NCBI RefSeq assembly: GCF_016746085.1
Contig: NZ_JAERTZ010000025.1
Span: forward strand, 496,001-560,000
Reading direction: 5' to 3'
Source: Zobellella iuensis
GTDB lineage: Bacteria; Pseudomonadota; Gammaproteobacteria; Enterobacterales; Aeromonadaceae
DNA length: 64,000 nt
Shown: positions 7,738-20,435 of the stretch, in pieces
How the letters are laid out: each line of letters begins with the position of its first letter
How positions within the stretch are numbered: position 1 is the stretch's first letter
Program-made: the position numbers and the translations under genes
Notes under the pieces: model-generated
Told to the model about the DNA's origin: nothing
Databases searched by the model: none
What the model saw: only the letters and a program-made list of their open reading frames with translations

Positions 7738-9258
7738 TCAAGACTGGCCTTCGTTGTAGATTTCCAGGTGACTGTTGTCGATGCTGTCCTTCTGCTTGGC
7801 ACCGTCATTGCGTTGAGCATTCAGGTCATCCAGATATTCCTGGTTCACGTCCTGAGTCACGTATTCCCCGGTGAACACCGAGGTCTCGAACCGGCGCAGC
7901 TCCGGGTTGAAGTGACGCACCGCGTCCTCCAAGTCCTCCAGATCCTGGAAAATCAAACCATCGGCACCGATCAGCTTGCATATCTCTTCGACTTCACGGC
8001 CATAGGCGATCAACTCGTTGGCGGAAGGCATGTCGATACCGTAGACGTTGGGGAAACGGATTTCCGGAGCGGCGGAGGCAAAATACACCTTCCTGGCGCC
8101 AGCCTCCCGTGCCATCTGGATGATCTGCTCGGAGGTGGTGCCACGGACGATGGAGTCATCCACCAGCAATACATTCTTGCCGGCAAATTCCGAAGGAATG
8201 GCGTTCAGCTTGCGGCGCACCGACTGCTTGCGCTGCTGCTGACCGGGCATGATGAAGGTACGGCCGATATAGCGGTTTTTCACGAAGCCCTGGCGGTAGG
8301 GAATATTCAGGTTCTGGGCGATCTCCAGGGCGATGTCACAGGAGGTTTCCGGGATCGGAATCACCACGTCGATGTCCAGATCTTCCCATTCCCGGGCGAT
8401 CTTGGCGCCCAGCTTCTGGCCCATCCGTACCCGGGCGCCATAGACCGACACCTTGTCGATAAAAGAGTCGGGGCGGGCGAAATAAACATATTCGAAGATG
8501 CAGGACTGATGCTGAGGCTCGGCGGCGCACTGCTGGGTAAAGAGTTCACCCTGCTCGGTGATATAGACAGCCTCGCCCGGTGCCACGTCGCGGATCAGGC
8601 TGAAGCCGACCGCATCCAGTGCCACGCTTTCGGAGGCCACCATATATTCGACGCCCCCCTCTTCCGCTTCCCGCTTACCCAGCACCAGCGGACGGATCCC
8701 GTTGGGATCGCGAAACGCCAGCATGCCTTGGCCGATAATCACCGCCACGGTCGCGTAAGCTCCCCTCACCTGCTCATGCACCCGGCTGACCGCGGCAAAC
8801 ACATGACCGGGCTCCAGATGCAGCTTCTGGGTCTGCTGATCCAGCTCATGAGCCAGCACGTTGATCAGCACTTCGGAGTCGGAAGTGGTGTTGATATGGC
8901 GGCGCGCCACCCGGAACTGCTCTTCCTTCAGCTCCTTGGCGTTGGTCAGGTTACCGTTGTGGGCCAGGGCGATGCCGAAGGGCGAGTTCACGTAAAACGG
9001 CTGGGCCTGGGCCACGCTGCTGCTGCCGGCGGTAGGGTAACGTACATGACCGATGCCGACGTTACCGATCAGCCGCTCCATATGGCGTTCTTCAAATACG
9101 TCCCGTACCAGACCATTGGCCTTGCGTTGGCGGAAGGTATCACCCGAAATGGTAACGATGCCGGCTGCATCCTGACCTCTGTGCTGAAGTACCGTCAGAG
9201 CGTCATACAGCGCCTGGTTTACCGGGGTCGTACCTTGAATACCGACAATCCCACACAT
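7738..9258 (-). CDS. purF: Amidophosphoribosyltransferase
   Basis: PurF catalyses the first committed step of purine synthesis: PRPP plus glutamine gives phosphoribosylamine. The 506-residue protein is full length (E. coli 505). The N-terminal glutaminase uses Cys2, exposed after removal of Met1 (MCGIVGI). The C-terminal phosphoribosyltransferase domain carries the PRPP loop [11 protein letters not shown] at 366-376. Glutaminase landmarks HVRYPTAG (71-78) and NGNLTN (101-106) are intact. It lies 20 bases downstream of cvpA, the same pair as in E. coli. I could not find a clear PurR box upstream of cvpA. Confidence 0.98.
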   Translation of the reverse strand: MCGIVGIQGTTPVNQALYDALTVLQHRGQDAAGIVTISGDTFRQRKANGLVRDVFEERHMERLIGNVGIGHVRYPTAGSSSVAQAQPFYVNSPFGIALAHNGNLTNAKELKEEQFRVARRHINTTSDSEVLINVLAHELDQQTQKLHLEPGHVFAAVSRVHEQVRGAYATVAVIIGQGMLAFRDPNGIRPLVLGKREAEEGGVEYMVASESVALDAVGFSLIRDVAPGEAVYITEQGELFTQQCAAEPQHQSCIFEYVYFARPDSFIDKVSVYGARVRMGQKLGAKIAREWEDLDIDVVIPIPETSCDIALEIAQNLNIPYRQGFVKNRYIGRTFIMPGQQQRKQSVRRKLNAIPSEFAGKNVLLVDDSIVRGTTSEQIIQMAREAGARKVYFASAAPEIRFPNVYGIDMPSANELIAYGREVEEICKLIGADGLIFQDLEDLEDAVRHFNPELRRFETSVFTGEYVTQDVNQEYLDDLNAQRNDGAKQKDSIDNSHLEIYNEGQS

Positions 9259-9278
9259 GTCCTAATTTCCTCAACTCG

Positions 9279-9767
9279 CTATGGCTTGGGTAAAAAGCTG
9301 GATGAATTCTGCACCAGGCTGAAAAACCACTGGATCACTATACCAAATTCCGGGATTAACCGGGACTCCCGCCACCACACACTTTGCGGGAAGGCGGTCA
9401 TGGTATCGATAAACAGCAGCATGGCAGCGACGATAAAGACGCCCCGCACAGCTCCGAAACATACGCCAAGGACCCGATCGGTACCGGACAAGCCGGTTTT
9501 GGTGACCAACTCACCGACAATGTAATTGACCAGGGCCCCCAGGATCAGGGTTAACACAAACAGAATGGCAATGGCGGCACCATTGCGGAATAAAGGGTCG
9601 GAAATATCGAGGTGAACGGCCAGGTCGGCATAGAATCGGCTGGCAATGAAAAAAGCCGCCACCCAGGTGGCCAGCGACATCGCTTCCTTCACAAAGCCCC
9701 TGACCAGGCTGATGAGTGCTGACAGGCCGATAATGCCGAGAATTGCGTAGTCTATCCAAACCATCAT
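9279..9767 (-). CDS. cvpA: CvpA family inner-membrane protein
   Basis: A 162-residue protein with four predicted membrane segments and the family opening MVWIDYAILGIIGLSALISL. E. coli CvpA was named for its need in colicin V production and is linked to envelope stress and bile tolerance; its molecular role is not settled. It is the first gene of the cvpA-purF pair. Two consecutive ATG codons are possible starts (9767 or 9764). An extended -10 element lies about 31 bases upstream. In E. coli the preceding gene is dedD, which is absent here. Confidence 0.93.
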   Translation of the reverse strand: MMVWIDYAILGIIGLSALISLVRGFVKEAMSLATWVAAFFIASRFYADLAVHLDISDPLFRNGAAIAILFVLTLILGALVNYIVGELVTKTGLSGTDRVLGVCFGAVRGVFIVAAMLLFIDTMTAFPQSVWWRESRLIPEFGIVIQWFFSLVQNSSSFLPKP

Positions 9768-9797
9768 TTATTGCCGGGGACCTCTTAATTGCCGCGC

Positions 9798-9806
9798 ATT
9801 CTACCA
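9798..9806 (-). promoter_or_regulatory. Extended -10 promoter element for cvpA-purF
   Basis: On the minus strand the sequence reads TGGTAGAAT: a TGn extension followed by the hexamer TAGAAT. The site sits about 31 bases before the cvpA start. No obvious -35 is needed for an extended -10 promoter. Assignment is by consensus only. Confidence 0.5.
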
Positions 9807-9879
9807 AAGGAGCCCGGCAAAAGGCGAAGAAAAAGCGGATAAATTTCATTCAATATCAAACTATCCCCTGAATGGACAA

Positions 9880-9910
9880 GGGGCCGGAGAGGATTTCCAT
9901 CTCCGGCCCC
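9880..9910 (-). terminator. Strong hairpin after the AbgT transporter gene
   Basis: GGGGCCGGAGA and TCTCCGGCCCC form an 11-bp perfect stem 7 bases downstream of the transporter stop. The following T-tract is weak (TTGTCC on the minus strand), so termination may be partial or the hairpin may protect the mRNA 3' end. Confidence 0.65.
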
Positions 9911-9917
9911 GCAAGGG

Positions 9918-11534
9918 TTACAGACCGCTATAGAAGGTCGCCGCCCCCGGACCGACCGGCAGGCCGAACACGAATACCCAGAGGTAGAAGAGTGCACTCC
10001 AGCCGACCATGAACACTATGGAGTACGGCAACATCATCGCCATCAGGGTGCCGATACCCATGTTCTTCTGGTAACGGGCCGCCACCGCCATGATCAGGCC
10101 AAAGTAGCTCATCATGGGCGTGATGATATTGGTGGTCGAGTCCCCGATACGGTAAGCCGCCTGTATGGCCTCGGGAGCATAGCCCACCAGCATCAGCATA
10201 GGCACGAAGATGGGCGCCGTCACCGCCCACTGGGCCGAGGCGGAGCCGATCATCAGGTTGATGAAGCCGCACAGCAGGATGAAGCACAGCATCAGTACCG
10301 GCCCGGTCAGGCCCACGCTCTGCAGGAAGGTAGCTCCCTGCACCGCGATCACGGTACCGAAGTTGGTCCAGCTGAAGAAGGCCACGAACTGGGCGGCGAA
10401 AAACACCAGCACTATGTACATGCCCATGGAGCCCATGCTCTTGGACATGGCATCGATCACGTCGCGATCGCTCTTCATGGTGCCCATCATGCGGCCGTAG
10501 ACATAACCGGGGATGGCGAAGAACACGAAGATGAACACCACTATACCCTGCAGGAAGGGCGAGCCGGACACGGCGCCGGTCACCGGGTGACGCAGTATGC
10601 CGTTTTCCGGCACTATGGTCAGGGCTAGCAGGGCGCTGACCACCAGGGCGGCCAGGCCGGCCCCTTTCAGCGCCCGCTTTTCAGCCGCGGTGACCTTGCC
10701 CATATCGGCGGCATCGAGATCGACGGCGGCATCGTCCTTGTGGTACTTGCCGAGCTTGGGCTCGACGATTTTCTCGGTGACGAAGGCACCCAGGGCCGAA
10801 ATCACGAAGGTGCTGACGAACATGAAGTACCAGTTGACCTCGGGCCCCACCACATAGTCGGGATCGATGATACGGGCCGCGGTCTGGGTGATGCCCGACA
10901 GCAGCGGATCCACGGTGCCCAGCAGCAGGTTGGCGCTGTAGCCGCCGGACACGCCGGCAAACGCCGCGGCCAGGCCGGCCAGCGGATGGCGGCCCAGGGA
11001 GTGGAAGATCATCGCCGCCAGCGGGATCAGCACCACGTAGCCCAGCTCGGAGGCGGTATTGGAGACGATGCCGGCGAACACTATGGTCACGGTAACCATG
11101 CGTTTGGAGGCGTTCATCACCAGGGCGCGCATGGTGGCGGACAAGAGCCCGGAGTGCTCGGCGATACCGACCCCCAGCAGGGCCACCAGCACGGTGCCAA
11201 GCGGGGCAAAGCCGGTGAAATTGGTCACCAGGCTGCTGACGATGCGGGACAGGCCCTCGGCGTTAAGCAGGCTTATCACCTGGATCATGCCGTCGGCGGC
11301 CCGGCCGGGTGCGCCTTCGGGCCGGGGATCGGCCACACTGACCTCGAAATAGCCGGCAATGCCGGAGGCCACCAGGATGACGCCACAGAAGATGGCGAAC
11401 AGGGTGATGGGATGGGGCAGCAGGTTGCCCAGCCATTCCACTGTGTCAAGGAAACGGGTGAAGGCGCCCTTTTTTGGTTCCTGGGCTTCGTTCCCGGATG
11501 GACTGCCGTTGTAGTCGGTTGAACGGGACGTCAT
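9918..11534 (-). CDS. AbgT-family transporter
   Basis: A 538-residue polytopic membrane protein of the AbgT family, named after the E. coli p-aminobenzoyl-glutamate importer. Some family members export sulfonamide antimetabolites. Family signatures include the opening FLDTVEWLGNLLPHPITLFAIFC, TNFTGFAPLGTVLVALLGVGIAEHSG, and SNTASELGYVVLIPLAA. The reading frame is open up to 11648, but ATG 11534 is preferred because GGAGA lies just upstream and the extra N-terminal residues do not match the family. No abgA/abgB aminohydrolase genes are adjacent, so the substrate cannot be inferred from context. It is divergent from a DUF2798 gene. Confidence 0.9.
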   Translation of the reverse strand: MTSRSTDYNGSPSGNEAQEPKKGAFTRFLDTVEWLGNLLPHPITLFAIFCGVILVASGIAGYFEVSVADPRPEGAPGRAADGMIQVISLLNAEGLSRIVSSLVTNFTGFAPLGTVLVALLGVGIAEHSGLLSATMRALVMNASKRMVTVTIVFAGIVSNTASELGYVVLIPLAAMIFHSLGRHPLAGLAAAFAGVSGGYSANLLLGTVDPLLSGITQTAARIIDPDYVVGPEVNWYFMFVSTFVISALGAFVTEKIVEPKLGKYHKDDAAVDLDAADMGKVTAAEKRALKGAGLAALVVSALLALTIVPENGILRHPVTGAVSGSPFLQGIVVFIFVFFAIPGYVYGRMMGTMKSDRDVIDAMSKSMGSMGMYIVLVFFAAQFVAFFSWTNFGTVIAVQGATFLQSVGLTGPVLMLCFILLCGFINLMIGSASAQWAVTAPIFVPMLMLVGYAPEAIQAAYRIGDSTTNIITPMMSYFGLIMAVAARYQKNMGIGTLMAMMLPYSIVFMVGWSALFYLWVFVFGLPVGPGAATFYSGL

Positions 11535-11864
11535 GTCTTTTTCTCCATCAGCATGGTCGTAAAACAGGTCAAGCAACCGAAAATAAAGGATTAACGAGAC
11601 AAAAAAACCAGTCTTGCCACCAAAATTGAACGTAAATGCTAAACCCAATCAAACAGGCGACGGATTATACACTGGTATTTTCTGTCATCAACGAAATATG
11701 ATGCCAAAATGTTTATTTTTCTCAGACTTATTAACTATTTTTTAAAGGATAGAGAAGGGTAAATATGCCGGAAGAGGTCAGGGATGCCCGGCAGGGAGGA
11801 TGCCAACCGGGAGCCGAGCTGTTAAAATCAACATTAAGAAAAATCTAATATAAAGAGACTCCTT
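11535..11864. other. Divergent intergenic region, 330 bases
   Basis: This gap lies between the AbgT transporter gene and the DUF2798 gene. Positions about 11660-11760 are AT-rich and probably hold the promoters. I see no convincing operator palindrome, RNA gene or small coding frame. A possible extended -10, TGTTAAAAT, for the rightward gene lies near 11820. Confidence 0.5.
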
Positions 11865-12092
11865 ATGCTTTTCCCTGCCCGCTATGCCCGACTGCTGTTC
11901 GCGGTACTGATGTCCCTCTACATGGTGAGCATCATGACCGGGGTGATCACCTGGGTGAACACCGGCCTGGCCGGCGACTTCCTCGCCCGCTGGTGGCGGG
12001 CCTTCTATATCGCCTGGCCGGTGGCCTTCATGCTGATCCTGGCGGGCGCTCCGCGGCTGCAGCAACTGGTCGGCCGCCTGGTGCGCCAATAA
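11865..12092 (+). CDS. DUF2798 small membrane protein
   Basis: A 75-residue protein with two membrane helices (about residues 10-30 and 45-62), separated by a short loop containing NTGLAGDFLARWW. Length and the pattern PARYARLLFAVLMS...WPVAFMLIL match the DUF2798 family, which has no established function. The start is the first ATG, with AAGAGA upstream. It is a single-gene unit ended by a terminator shared with serS. Confidence 0.8.
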   Translation: MLFPARYARLLFAVLMSLYMVSIMTGVITWVNTGLAGDFLARWWRAFYIAWPVAFMLILAGAPRLQQLVGRLVRQ

Positions 12093-12120
12093 AAAAACCG
12101 GGGCCCATGGCCCCGGCTTA
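12091..12120. terminator. Bidirectional terminator between DUF2798 gene and serS
   Basis: CCGGGGCC (12098-12105) and GGCCCCGG (12109-12116) pair around CAT. Seven A bases on the left give a T-tract for the leftward serS transcript; CTTATT follows on the right for DUF2798. Confidence 0.85.
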
Positions 12121-12137
12121 TTGGCTCGGTCAAGGGA

Positions 12138-13439
<1,302 letters not shown>

Positions 13440-13508
13440 TTACCTTATTTGATGCTTGTAATGCGTATGACACGCAGGGTCGGAAGTCACTAAGTCGGCT
13501 TCAGTTTA

Positions 13509-14858
13509 TCAGCTTCGACGGCCCGGGGCCAACTGGCCGCCGGCCTGTTCGTCCAGGCCCTTGAGGTAGTCGAGCTTGGCCTTGACCTTTTGTTCGAAGC
13601 CCCGTTCATTGGGCTGGTAGTAGCGCCGTTCCTGCAGCGCCGCCGGCAGGTAGCTCTCGCCGGCGGCATAGGCCCCGGGCTCGTTGTGGGCGTAGCGGTA
13701 TTCGGCGCCGTGGCCCAGTTCCTTCATCAGCCTGGTGGGGGCGTTGCGCAGGTGGATGGGCACCTCGAAGTCCGGCAGTTCCCTCGCGTCCTGCAAGGCC
13801 GCCTTCCAGGCGGTATAGAGCGCATTGCTCTTGGGCGCGCAGGCGAGATAGACGATGGCCTGGGCGATGGCCCGCTCCCCTTCCGCCGGACCCACCCGGG
13901 TAAAGCAGTCCCAGGCCGCCAGCGCCACCTCCATGGCCCTGGGGTCGGCTAACCCGACATCCTCCGAGGCGATGGCCAGCAAGCGGCGGGCGATATAGAG
14001 CGGATCACAGCCGGCGCTGATCATGCGCGCGTACCAGTAGAGGCCGGCATCCGGGTTGGAGCCGCGGATCGACTTGTGCACCGCCGAGATCAGATCGTAA
14101 TAGAGGTCGCCCTGGTTATCGAAGCGGGCCAGCCGCTCGCCGGTGACGTCCGCCAGCAGCGCCTTGTCTATCCGGCGCAGCCCCTCCCGCTCCTCGGCCA
14201 TGTCCGCCAGCAGCTCCAGGTAGTTGAGTGCCTTGCGGCCGTCCCCGTCCACCAGCTCGGCCAGGGCCCGCTGCACGCCGTGCGCCAGCTCGATGGCCTG
14301 GCCGCCCAGGCCCCGCTCATCGTGCAGGGCCTGTTCGATCATCGCCTCCACCTCGGCCGTTTCCAGCCGTTTGAGCAGATAGACCCGGGCCCGGGACAGC
14401 AGGGCGTTGTTGAGTTCGAAGGAGGGGTTCTCGGTGGTAGCGCCGATAAAGGTGACGGTGCCGTCCTCGATATGGGGCAGGAAAGCGTCCTGCTGGGACT
14501 TGTTGAAACGGTGTACCTCGTCCACGAAGAGGATGGTGCGTCGCCCGGCCAGCTTGTGCTCCCGCGCCCGCTCGATGGCGGCACGGATCTCCTTGACCCC
14601 GGAGGTAACCGCCGACACCCGCTCCACCTGGGCGTCGCAGTATGCGGCCACCAGTTCGGCCAGGGTGGTCTTGCCGGTGCCCGGCGGCCCCCAGAGGATC
14701 ATCGAATGGCAATGCCCCGCCTCCAGCGCCCGGCGCAGCGGCTTGCCCGGCCCCAGTATATGCTGCTGGCCCAGATACTGCTCCAGCCGGGCGGGGCGCA
14801 TCCGCGCCGCCAGGGGACGAAAGTCGTCCTGCTCGAAATCCAGGCTCAGGGTACTCAT
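13509..14858 (-). CDS. rarA: Replication-associated recombination ATPase RarA
   Basis: RarA (MgsA) is an AAA+ ATPase of the clamp-loader/WRNIP1 family that acts at stalled replication forks and single-strand DNA gaps. The protein is 449 residues (E. coli 447). Walker A is GPPGTGKT at 57-64 and Walker B is FVDEVH at 111-116; the C-terminal MgsA domain includes [18 protein letters not shown] 14858 ([13 protein letters not shown]) matches the family start and has GGGAG upstream; the open frame to 14912 is not needed. It lies between lolA and serS with gaps of about 70 bases each side. Confidence 0.97.
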   Translation of the reverse strand: MSTLSLDFEQDDFRPLAARMRPARLEQYLGQQHILGPGKPLRRALEAGHCHSMILWGPPGTGKTTLAELVAAYCDAQVERVSAVTSGVKEIRAAIERAREHKLAGRRTILFVDEVHRFNKSQQDAFLPHIEDGTVTFIGATTENPSFELNNALLSRARVYLLKRLETAEVEAMIEQALHDERGLGGQAIELAHGVQRALAELVDGDGRKALNYLELLADMAEEREGLRRIDKALLADVTGERLARFDNQGDLYYDLISAVHKSIRGSNPDAGLYWYARMISAGCDPLYIARRLLAIASEDVGLADPRAMEVALAAWDCFTRVGPAEGERAIAQAIVYLACAPKSNALYTAWKAALQDARELPDFEVPIHLRNAPTRLMKELGHGAEYRYAHNEPGAYAAGESYLPAALQERRYYQPNERGFEQKVKAKLDYLKGLDEQAGGQLAPGRRS

Positions 14859-14931
14859 CCCGTCATTCTCCCATAAAGCAAAGCGGTAAGCCGACAGCTT
14901 ACCGCTTATCACTGCCTCTGCTGACTTTTTC

Positions 14932-15540
14932 TTAACGCTGGTCGTCGATCATCACCCCGGCCGGCGGCGTGAACTGGAAAGTATCGGCCGCGGTGACCGG
15001 CGCGGTATTGATGTTGCGCAGACTGAATTCACTGCGCTGACCACCGGACTCGAGCACGGTAAAGCGTTCGATGCGATTGGCACCGTCGAAACGCAGGCTG
15101 AATTGCTTCACAAGCTCGCTCGGATCCTTGCTGGTCACCACATACTCGGCGCCTCGCCGGGCGACCTCATACTGCTGCCAGCGGCGGCCGTCACCGCCCG
15201 CAATCAACAGGAAAGGCGTATTCTGTACCGCCTGCTCCAGGGGCACTATGCTGACCTGTTCCACGAAGGGATCGAACATCCACACATCGGTGCCGTTGGA
15301 GACAATCAGACTCTCGTCGGGCGAGGCCGTATGCCAGCGAAAGCGATCGGGTCGCGCCAGCTGCATGGTGCCTTCGGCCGTTTGCATCGGCTTGCCTCCC
15401 TCATCGAACACCTGCTGGCTGAAATCGGCGGAAAAACGCTCGAAAGCCGCCAGCTTCTGCTGCAGCTCGGCCCTGGCATCCGCCAGCGCCACGGCACTGA
15501 CCGACCACAGCAAGACCCCTAGGGTTGCCAATTTTCTCAT
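14932..15540 (-). CDS. lolA: Outer-membrane lipoprotein carrier protein LolA
   Basis: LolA is the periplasmic chaperone that takes lipoproteins from the LolCDE transporter to LolB at the outer membrane. The 202-residue precursor has a signal peptide of about 20 residues, cleaved after VALA. The mature part shows [17 protein letters not shown] and the RPDRFRWHT strand typical of the family. It begins 3 bases after the ftsK stop, so the two are co-transcribed and probably coupled. Confidence 0.97.
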   Translation of the reverse strand: MRKLATLGVLLWSVSAVALADARAELQQKLAAFERFSADFSQQVFDEGGKPMQTAEGTMQLARPDRFRWHTASPDESLIVSNGTDVWMFDPFVEQVSIVPLEQAVQNTPFLLIAGGDGRRWQQYEVARRGAEYVVTSKDPSELVKQFSLRFDGANRIERFTVLESGGQRSEFSLRNINTAPVTAADTFQFTPPAGVMIDDQR

Positions 15541-15543
15541 TCA

Positions 15544-18141
15544 TTACTCCCTGGCCGGCGGAGGCGCCAGCACTTCACGTTGACCGTTTCCACCCGCAGG
15601 GCTGACGATGCCCTGGTGCTCCATCTGCTCGATGATGCGGGCAGCCCTGTTGTAGCCTATTTTGAACTTGCGCTGCACACTGGAGGTAGAGCCACGGCGA
15701 CTCTCTACGACAAAAGCCACCGCTTCGTCGAACAAGGGATCCAGCTCGTCATCGCTCCCTTCCGCCGCTTCCCCGGGCAGCAGGCCATCGGCGCCCACGT
15801 CACCGCTCAGGATATCCTCGATATAGTCGGGCTCGCCCCGCTCCTTCCAGGCGGCCACCACCCGGTGCACCTCGTGGTCGTCGACGAAGGCGCCGTGTAC
15901 CCGGGTCGGGTTGCTGTCACCGGCCGGCAGGTAGAGCATGTCGCCCATGCCCAGCAGCGACTCGGCGCCCTGCTGGTCGAGGATGGTGCGCGAGTCTATC
16001 TTGCTCGACACCTGGAACGACATCCGGGTGGGGATGTTGGCCTTGATCAGGCCAGTGATCACGTCCACCGAGGGCCGCTGGGTCGCCAGTATCAGGTGGA
16101 TGCCGGCCGCCCGCGCCTTCTGGGCGATACGGGCGATCAGCTCCTCCACCTTCTTGCCGACGATCATCATCATGTCGGCGAACTCGTCGATCACCACCAC
16201 GATGTGGGGCAGCTTCTCCAGGGCCGGCGGATAGGTGTCCATCGACTGGGTCGGCTGCCACAGGGGGTCACGCAAGGGTTCGCCGGCGTCGATGGCGTCC
16301 TGCACCTTGGTGTTGAAGCCCTTGAGGTTGCGCACGCCCATGGCCGACATCAGCCGGTAGCGGCGCTCCATCTCGCCCACGCACCAGCGCAGGGCGTTGG
16401 CCGCCTCCTTCATGTCGGTCACCACTTCGGTCAGCAGATGTGGAATGCCCTCGTACACCGACAGCTCCAGCATCTTGGGATCGATCATGATAAAGCGCAC
16501 GTCTTCCGGCGTGGCCTTGTACAGCATCGACAGAATCATGACGTTGACCCCCACCGACTTGCCCGAACCGGTGGTGCCCGCCACCAGCACGTGGGGCATC
16601 TTGGCCAGGTTGACCACCACCGGCTCGCCGGCGATATCCTGGCCCAGCACCAGGGTGAGCGGGTGCTCACTGCGGCGGAAGGCGTCGCTGTCCAGCACCT
16701 CACGCAGGTAAACGGTCTCCCGCCGGGTATTGGGCAGCTCCAGTCCCACATAGGGCTTGCCGGGGATCACCTCCACCACCCGCACGCTGATGGCGGACAG
16801 GGAGCGGGCCAGGTCCCGGGCCAGGTTGGTGATCTTGCTGACCTTGACCCCCGGCGCCAGATCCAGCTCGAAGCGGGTGATCACCGGTCCCGGATAAACG
16901 CCGACCACATTGGCCTGCACGTTATAGTCGGCCAGCTTGGCTTCTACCAGGCGGGCGATGCGTTCCAGCTCGCCTTCGCTTACCGAATGCTGCTTGGGCC
17001 TGGGCTTGTCCAGCAGTTCTACCGGCGGCAGGGGCGTCAAATCGGGCTTGCGCGGCCGGGCCGGCGCAGGGGCTGGCGCAGGCACCGGTGACAAGGGGGC
17101 TGGCGGTGTCTGATGCCCCGCACCCGGCACCGGCTCGTCATTCAGCCAGGGCAGCTCCAGCTCCTCGTCGTCATCGTCCAGGGTCCAGCCATGGGCTTCG
17201 GCGATGGTGACCATGGCCTCGTCTGCTGGTGCAGCCATGCCCAGGACCGGCTCTTTACGGACCGAGGAACGCACCGGCGGTGCTTTTTTCTGCAGTACAG
17301 GGCGCCTTTCCACCGCGGCCGGAACCGGCGCCAGCAGGGGATCTTCCGGTATGCCCTCCCAGGACTCATCGTGATCATCCCCTCGCCCCAGCCGATCTTT
17401 GAAACGACGCCAGCCGACAAAACCCGATTCGGAAGAGGCTTGGTTCAGGGGGGCCTGGGTTTCCGGCTCCGGCCGCGTCCGCCCCCCGTTGTCAGAATGC
17501 TGTCGGCGTCGCGCACGCTCGACCAGCCAGGCAACCAGGCGGCCGGGGGCCGAAGGCAGCCAGCTCGGCAACTCCAGCACGGCGGCACCCAGCCGCTCGA
17601 CGATCAACAGCCAGGACCAGCCGGTAAAGAAAGTCACGCCGGTGGCAAAGCCGCACAACAGCATCAAGGTGGCGCCCAGGGAGCCAAATATCGAATTCAT
17701 GACCGCCGCCAGCATGTCACCGATAAGGCCGCCGGAGGAAAAGTAATAGATATTGCCCACATTCATGCTGGCCAATGCCAGCAGGCTGAGCAGCAGCATC
17801 AGGAAACCGATGATACGCAGGCTCAGGGTCAGGTAGCAGATCTCGGTCAGGCCTTTGGGCCGCCACAGGGTGACCCAGCCAAAAAACACCATGAACGGCG
17901 GCACCAGATAGGCGGAGAAACCGAACACGAACAACAGGATGTCCGCCAGCCAGGCACCGGCGGGGCCGGCGGCGTTGCTGATCTCCCCGCCCCATGCGGT
18001 TTGCGACCAACCCGGATCCGAGGGATGGTAAGACACCAGCGATAACATCATAAAGATCGCCAGTAAAATAATGATGATCAATCCGGCCTCAAACAGACGC
18101 TGTAAACCAGACATGGGAGTAAACAGCTTTTTCTCCGCCAA
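15544..18141 (-). CDS. ftsK: DNA translocase FtsK
   Basis: FtsK anchors at the septum and pumps DNA toward dif during chromosome dimer resolution. This 865-residue version is shorter than the E. coli protein (1329) because the central linker is short. Residues about 20-190 hold four membrane helices, about 195-390 a Pro/Ala- and acid-rich linker, then the motor. Walker A is GTTGSGKS at 522-529 and Walker B is VVVIDEF at 648-654. The C-terminal winged-helix gamma domain (about 800-865, [23 protein letters not shown]) reads KOPS motifs and activates XerD. It is downstream of lrp and 3 bases before lolA. Confidence 0.97.
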   Translation of the reverse strand: MAEKKLFTPMSGLQRLFEAGLIIIILLAIFMMLSLVSYHPSDPGWSQTAWGGEISNAAGPAGAWLADILLFVFGFSAYLVPPFMVFFGWVTLWRPKGLTEICYLTLSLRIIGFLMLLLSLLALASMNVGNIYYFSSGGLIGDMLAAVMNSIFGSLGATLMLLCGFATGVTFFTGWSWLLIVERLGAAVLELPSWLPSAPGRLVAWLVERARRRQHSDNGGRTRPEPETQAPLNQASSESGFVGWRRFKDRLGRGDDHDESWEGIPEDPLLAPVPAAVERRPVLQKKAPPVRSSVRKEPVLGMAAPADEAMVTIAEAHGWTLDDDDEELELPWLNDEPVPGAGHQTPPAPLSPVPAPAPAPARPRKPDLTPLPPVELLDKPRPKQHSVSEGELERIARLVEAKLADYNVQANVVGVYPGPVITRFELDLAPGVKVSKITNLARDLARSLSAISVRVVEVIPGKPYVGLELPNTRRETVYLREVLDSDAFRRSEHPLTLVLGQDIAGEPVVVNLAKMPHVLVAGTTGSGKSVGVNVMILSMLYKATPEDVRFIMIDPKMLELSVYEGIPHLLTEVVTDMKEAANALRWCVGEMERRYRLMSAMGVRNLKGFNTKVQDAIDAGEPLRDPLWQPTQSMDTYPPALEKLPHIVVVIDEFADMMMIVGKKVEELIARIAQKARAAGIHLILATQRPSVDVITGLIKANIPTRMSFQVSSKIDSRTILDQQGAESLLGMGDMLYLPAGDSNPTRVHGAFVDDHEVHRVVAAWKERGEPDYIEDILSGDVGADGLLPGEAAEGSDDELDPLFDEAVAFVVESRRGSTSSVQRKFKIGYNRAARIIEQMEHQGIVSPAGGNGQREVLAPPPARE

Positions 18142-18223
18142 ACGCCCGCTCCTCGTTCTTTATTGTTGTGTCATGCTATCTAAAAACTGCGACAGGAAAA
18201 GTCGTCAGGCCCCAAACGACAAA

Positions 18224-18244
18224 CGAGCGGCCAAGGGCCGCTCG
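18224..18244 (-). terminator. Terminator of lrp
   Basis: CGAGCGGCC and GGCCGCTCG form a 9-bp stem with a three-base loop. On the minus strand the stem is followed by TTTGTCGTTT. It lies in the lrp-ftsK gap. Confidence 0.75.
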
Positions 18245-18312
18245 CAGGTACAGGTTCGACATCGAGCCCCCACCCGGTATAAAAATACCAGAGCCGGGCA
18301 GATTAGCACAGC

Positions 18313-18828
18313 TTATCGGGTGTTTATCACCAGGCGATTGCTCTGCTTGACCTCTTCCATCACCACATAGGTACGGGTATCGTTCACTCCAGGCAGACGC
18401 AACAGGGTTTCGCCCAACAGTTTGCGATAGGCAGACATGTCCGCTACCCGGGTTTTCAGAAGGTAGTCAAAATCACCGGACACCAGGTGACATTCCTGGA
18501 TCTCTTCCAGCTTCTGCACCGCATCGTTGAACTCGTCGAACACATCCGGGGTACCACGGTTAAGGGTAATCTCCACGAATACCAGCAAGGACGCATCCAG
18601 AAACTGAGGATTGAGAATAGCGGTATAGCCTTCGATATAGCCTTGGCGTTCCAGCCGACGAACCCGTTCGAGGCAGGGCGTCGGGCTCAGGCCGACCCGT
18701 TTGGACAGCTCCACGTTGGAGATACGTCCGTCTTGTTGAAGCTCATTGAGTATGTTGCGATCGATGCGGTCCAGCTCTTTCGCCGGCCGGTTGTTCGCAT
18801 CCAGTACTTCATCCATCCTTTGACTCAT
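18313..18828 (-). CDS. lrp: Leucine-responsive regulatory protein Lrp
   Basis: A global feast/famine regulator of amino-acid metabolism. Almost the whole sequence matches E. coli Lrp, for example RISNVELSKRVGLSPTPCLE (helix-turn-helix, about residues 36-55) and LRLPGVNDTRTYVVMEEVK at the C-terminus (effector-binding RAM domain). It is 171 residues; E. coli has 164, the difference being a few N-terminal residues (MSQRMDEVL). The second Met at residue 5 is an alternative start but its AGG abuts the ATG. It is divergent from trxB across a long intergenic region, as in E. coli, and probably autoregulates. Confidence 0.97.
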   Translation of the reverse strand: MSQRMDEVLDANNRPAKELDRIDRNILNELQQDGRISNVELSKRVGLSPTPCLERVRRLERQGYIEGYTAILNPQFLDASLLVFVEITLNRGTPDVFDEFNDAVQKLEEIQECHLVSGDFDYLLKTRVADMSAYRKLLGETLLRLPGVNDTRTYVVMEEVKQSNRLVINTR

Positions 18829-20423
<1,595 letters not shown>

Positions 20424-20435
20424 CCCCCAGCCCCC

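Noticed and set aside
11535-11648. N-terminal extension of the AbgT transporter
   Set aside because: The extension is AT-rich leader sequence; ATG 11534 has a ribosome-binding site and fits the family.
15580-17091. 503-codon frame antisense to ftsK
   Set aside because: His/Gln/Arg-rich shadow of the ftsK motor; no recognisable domain.
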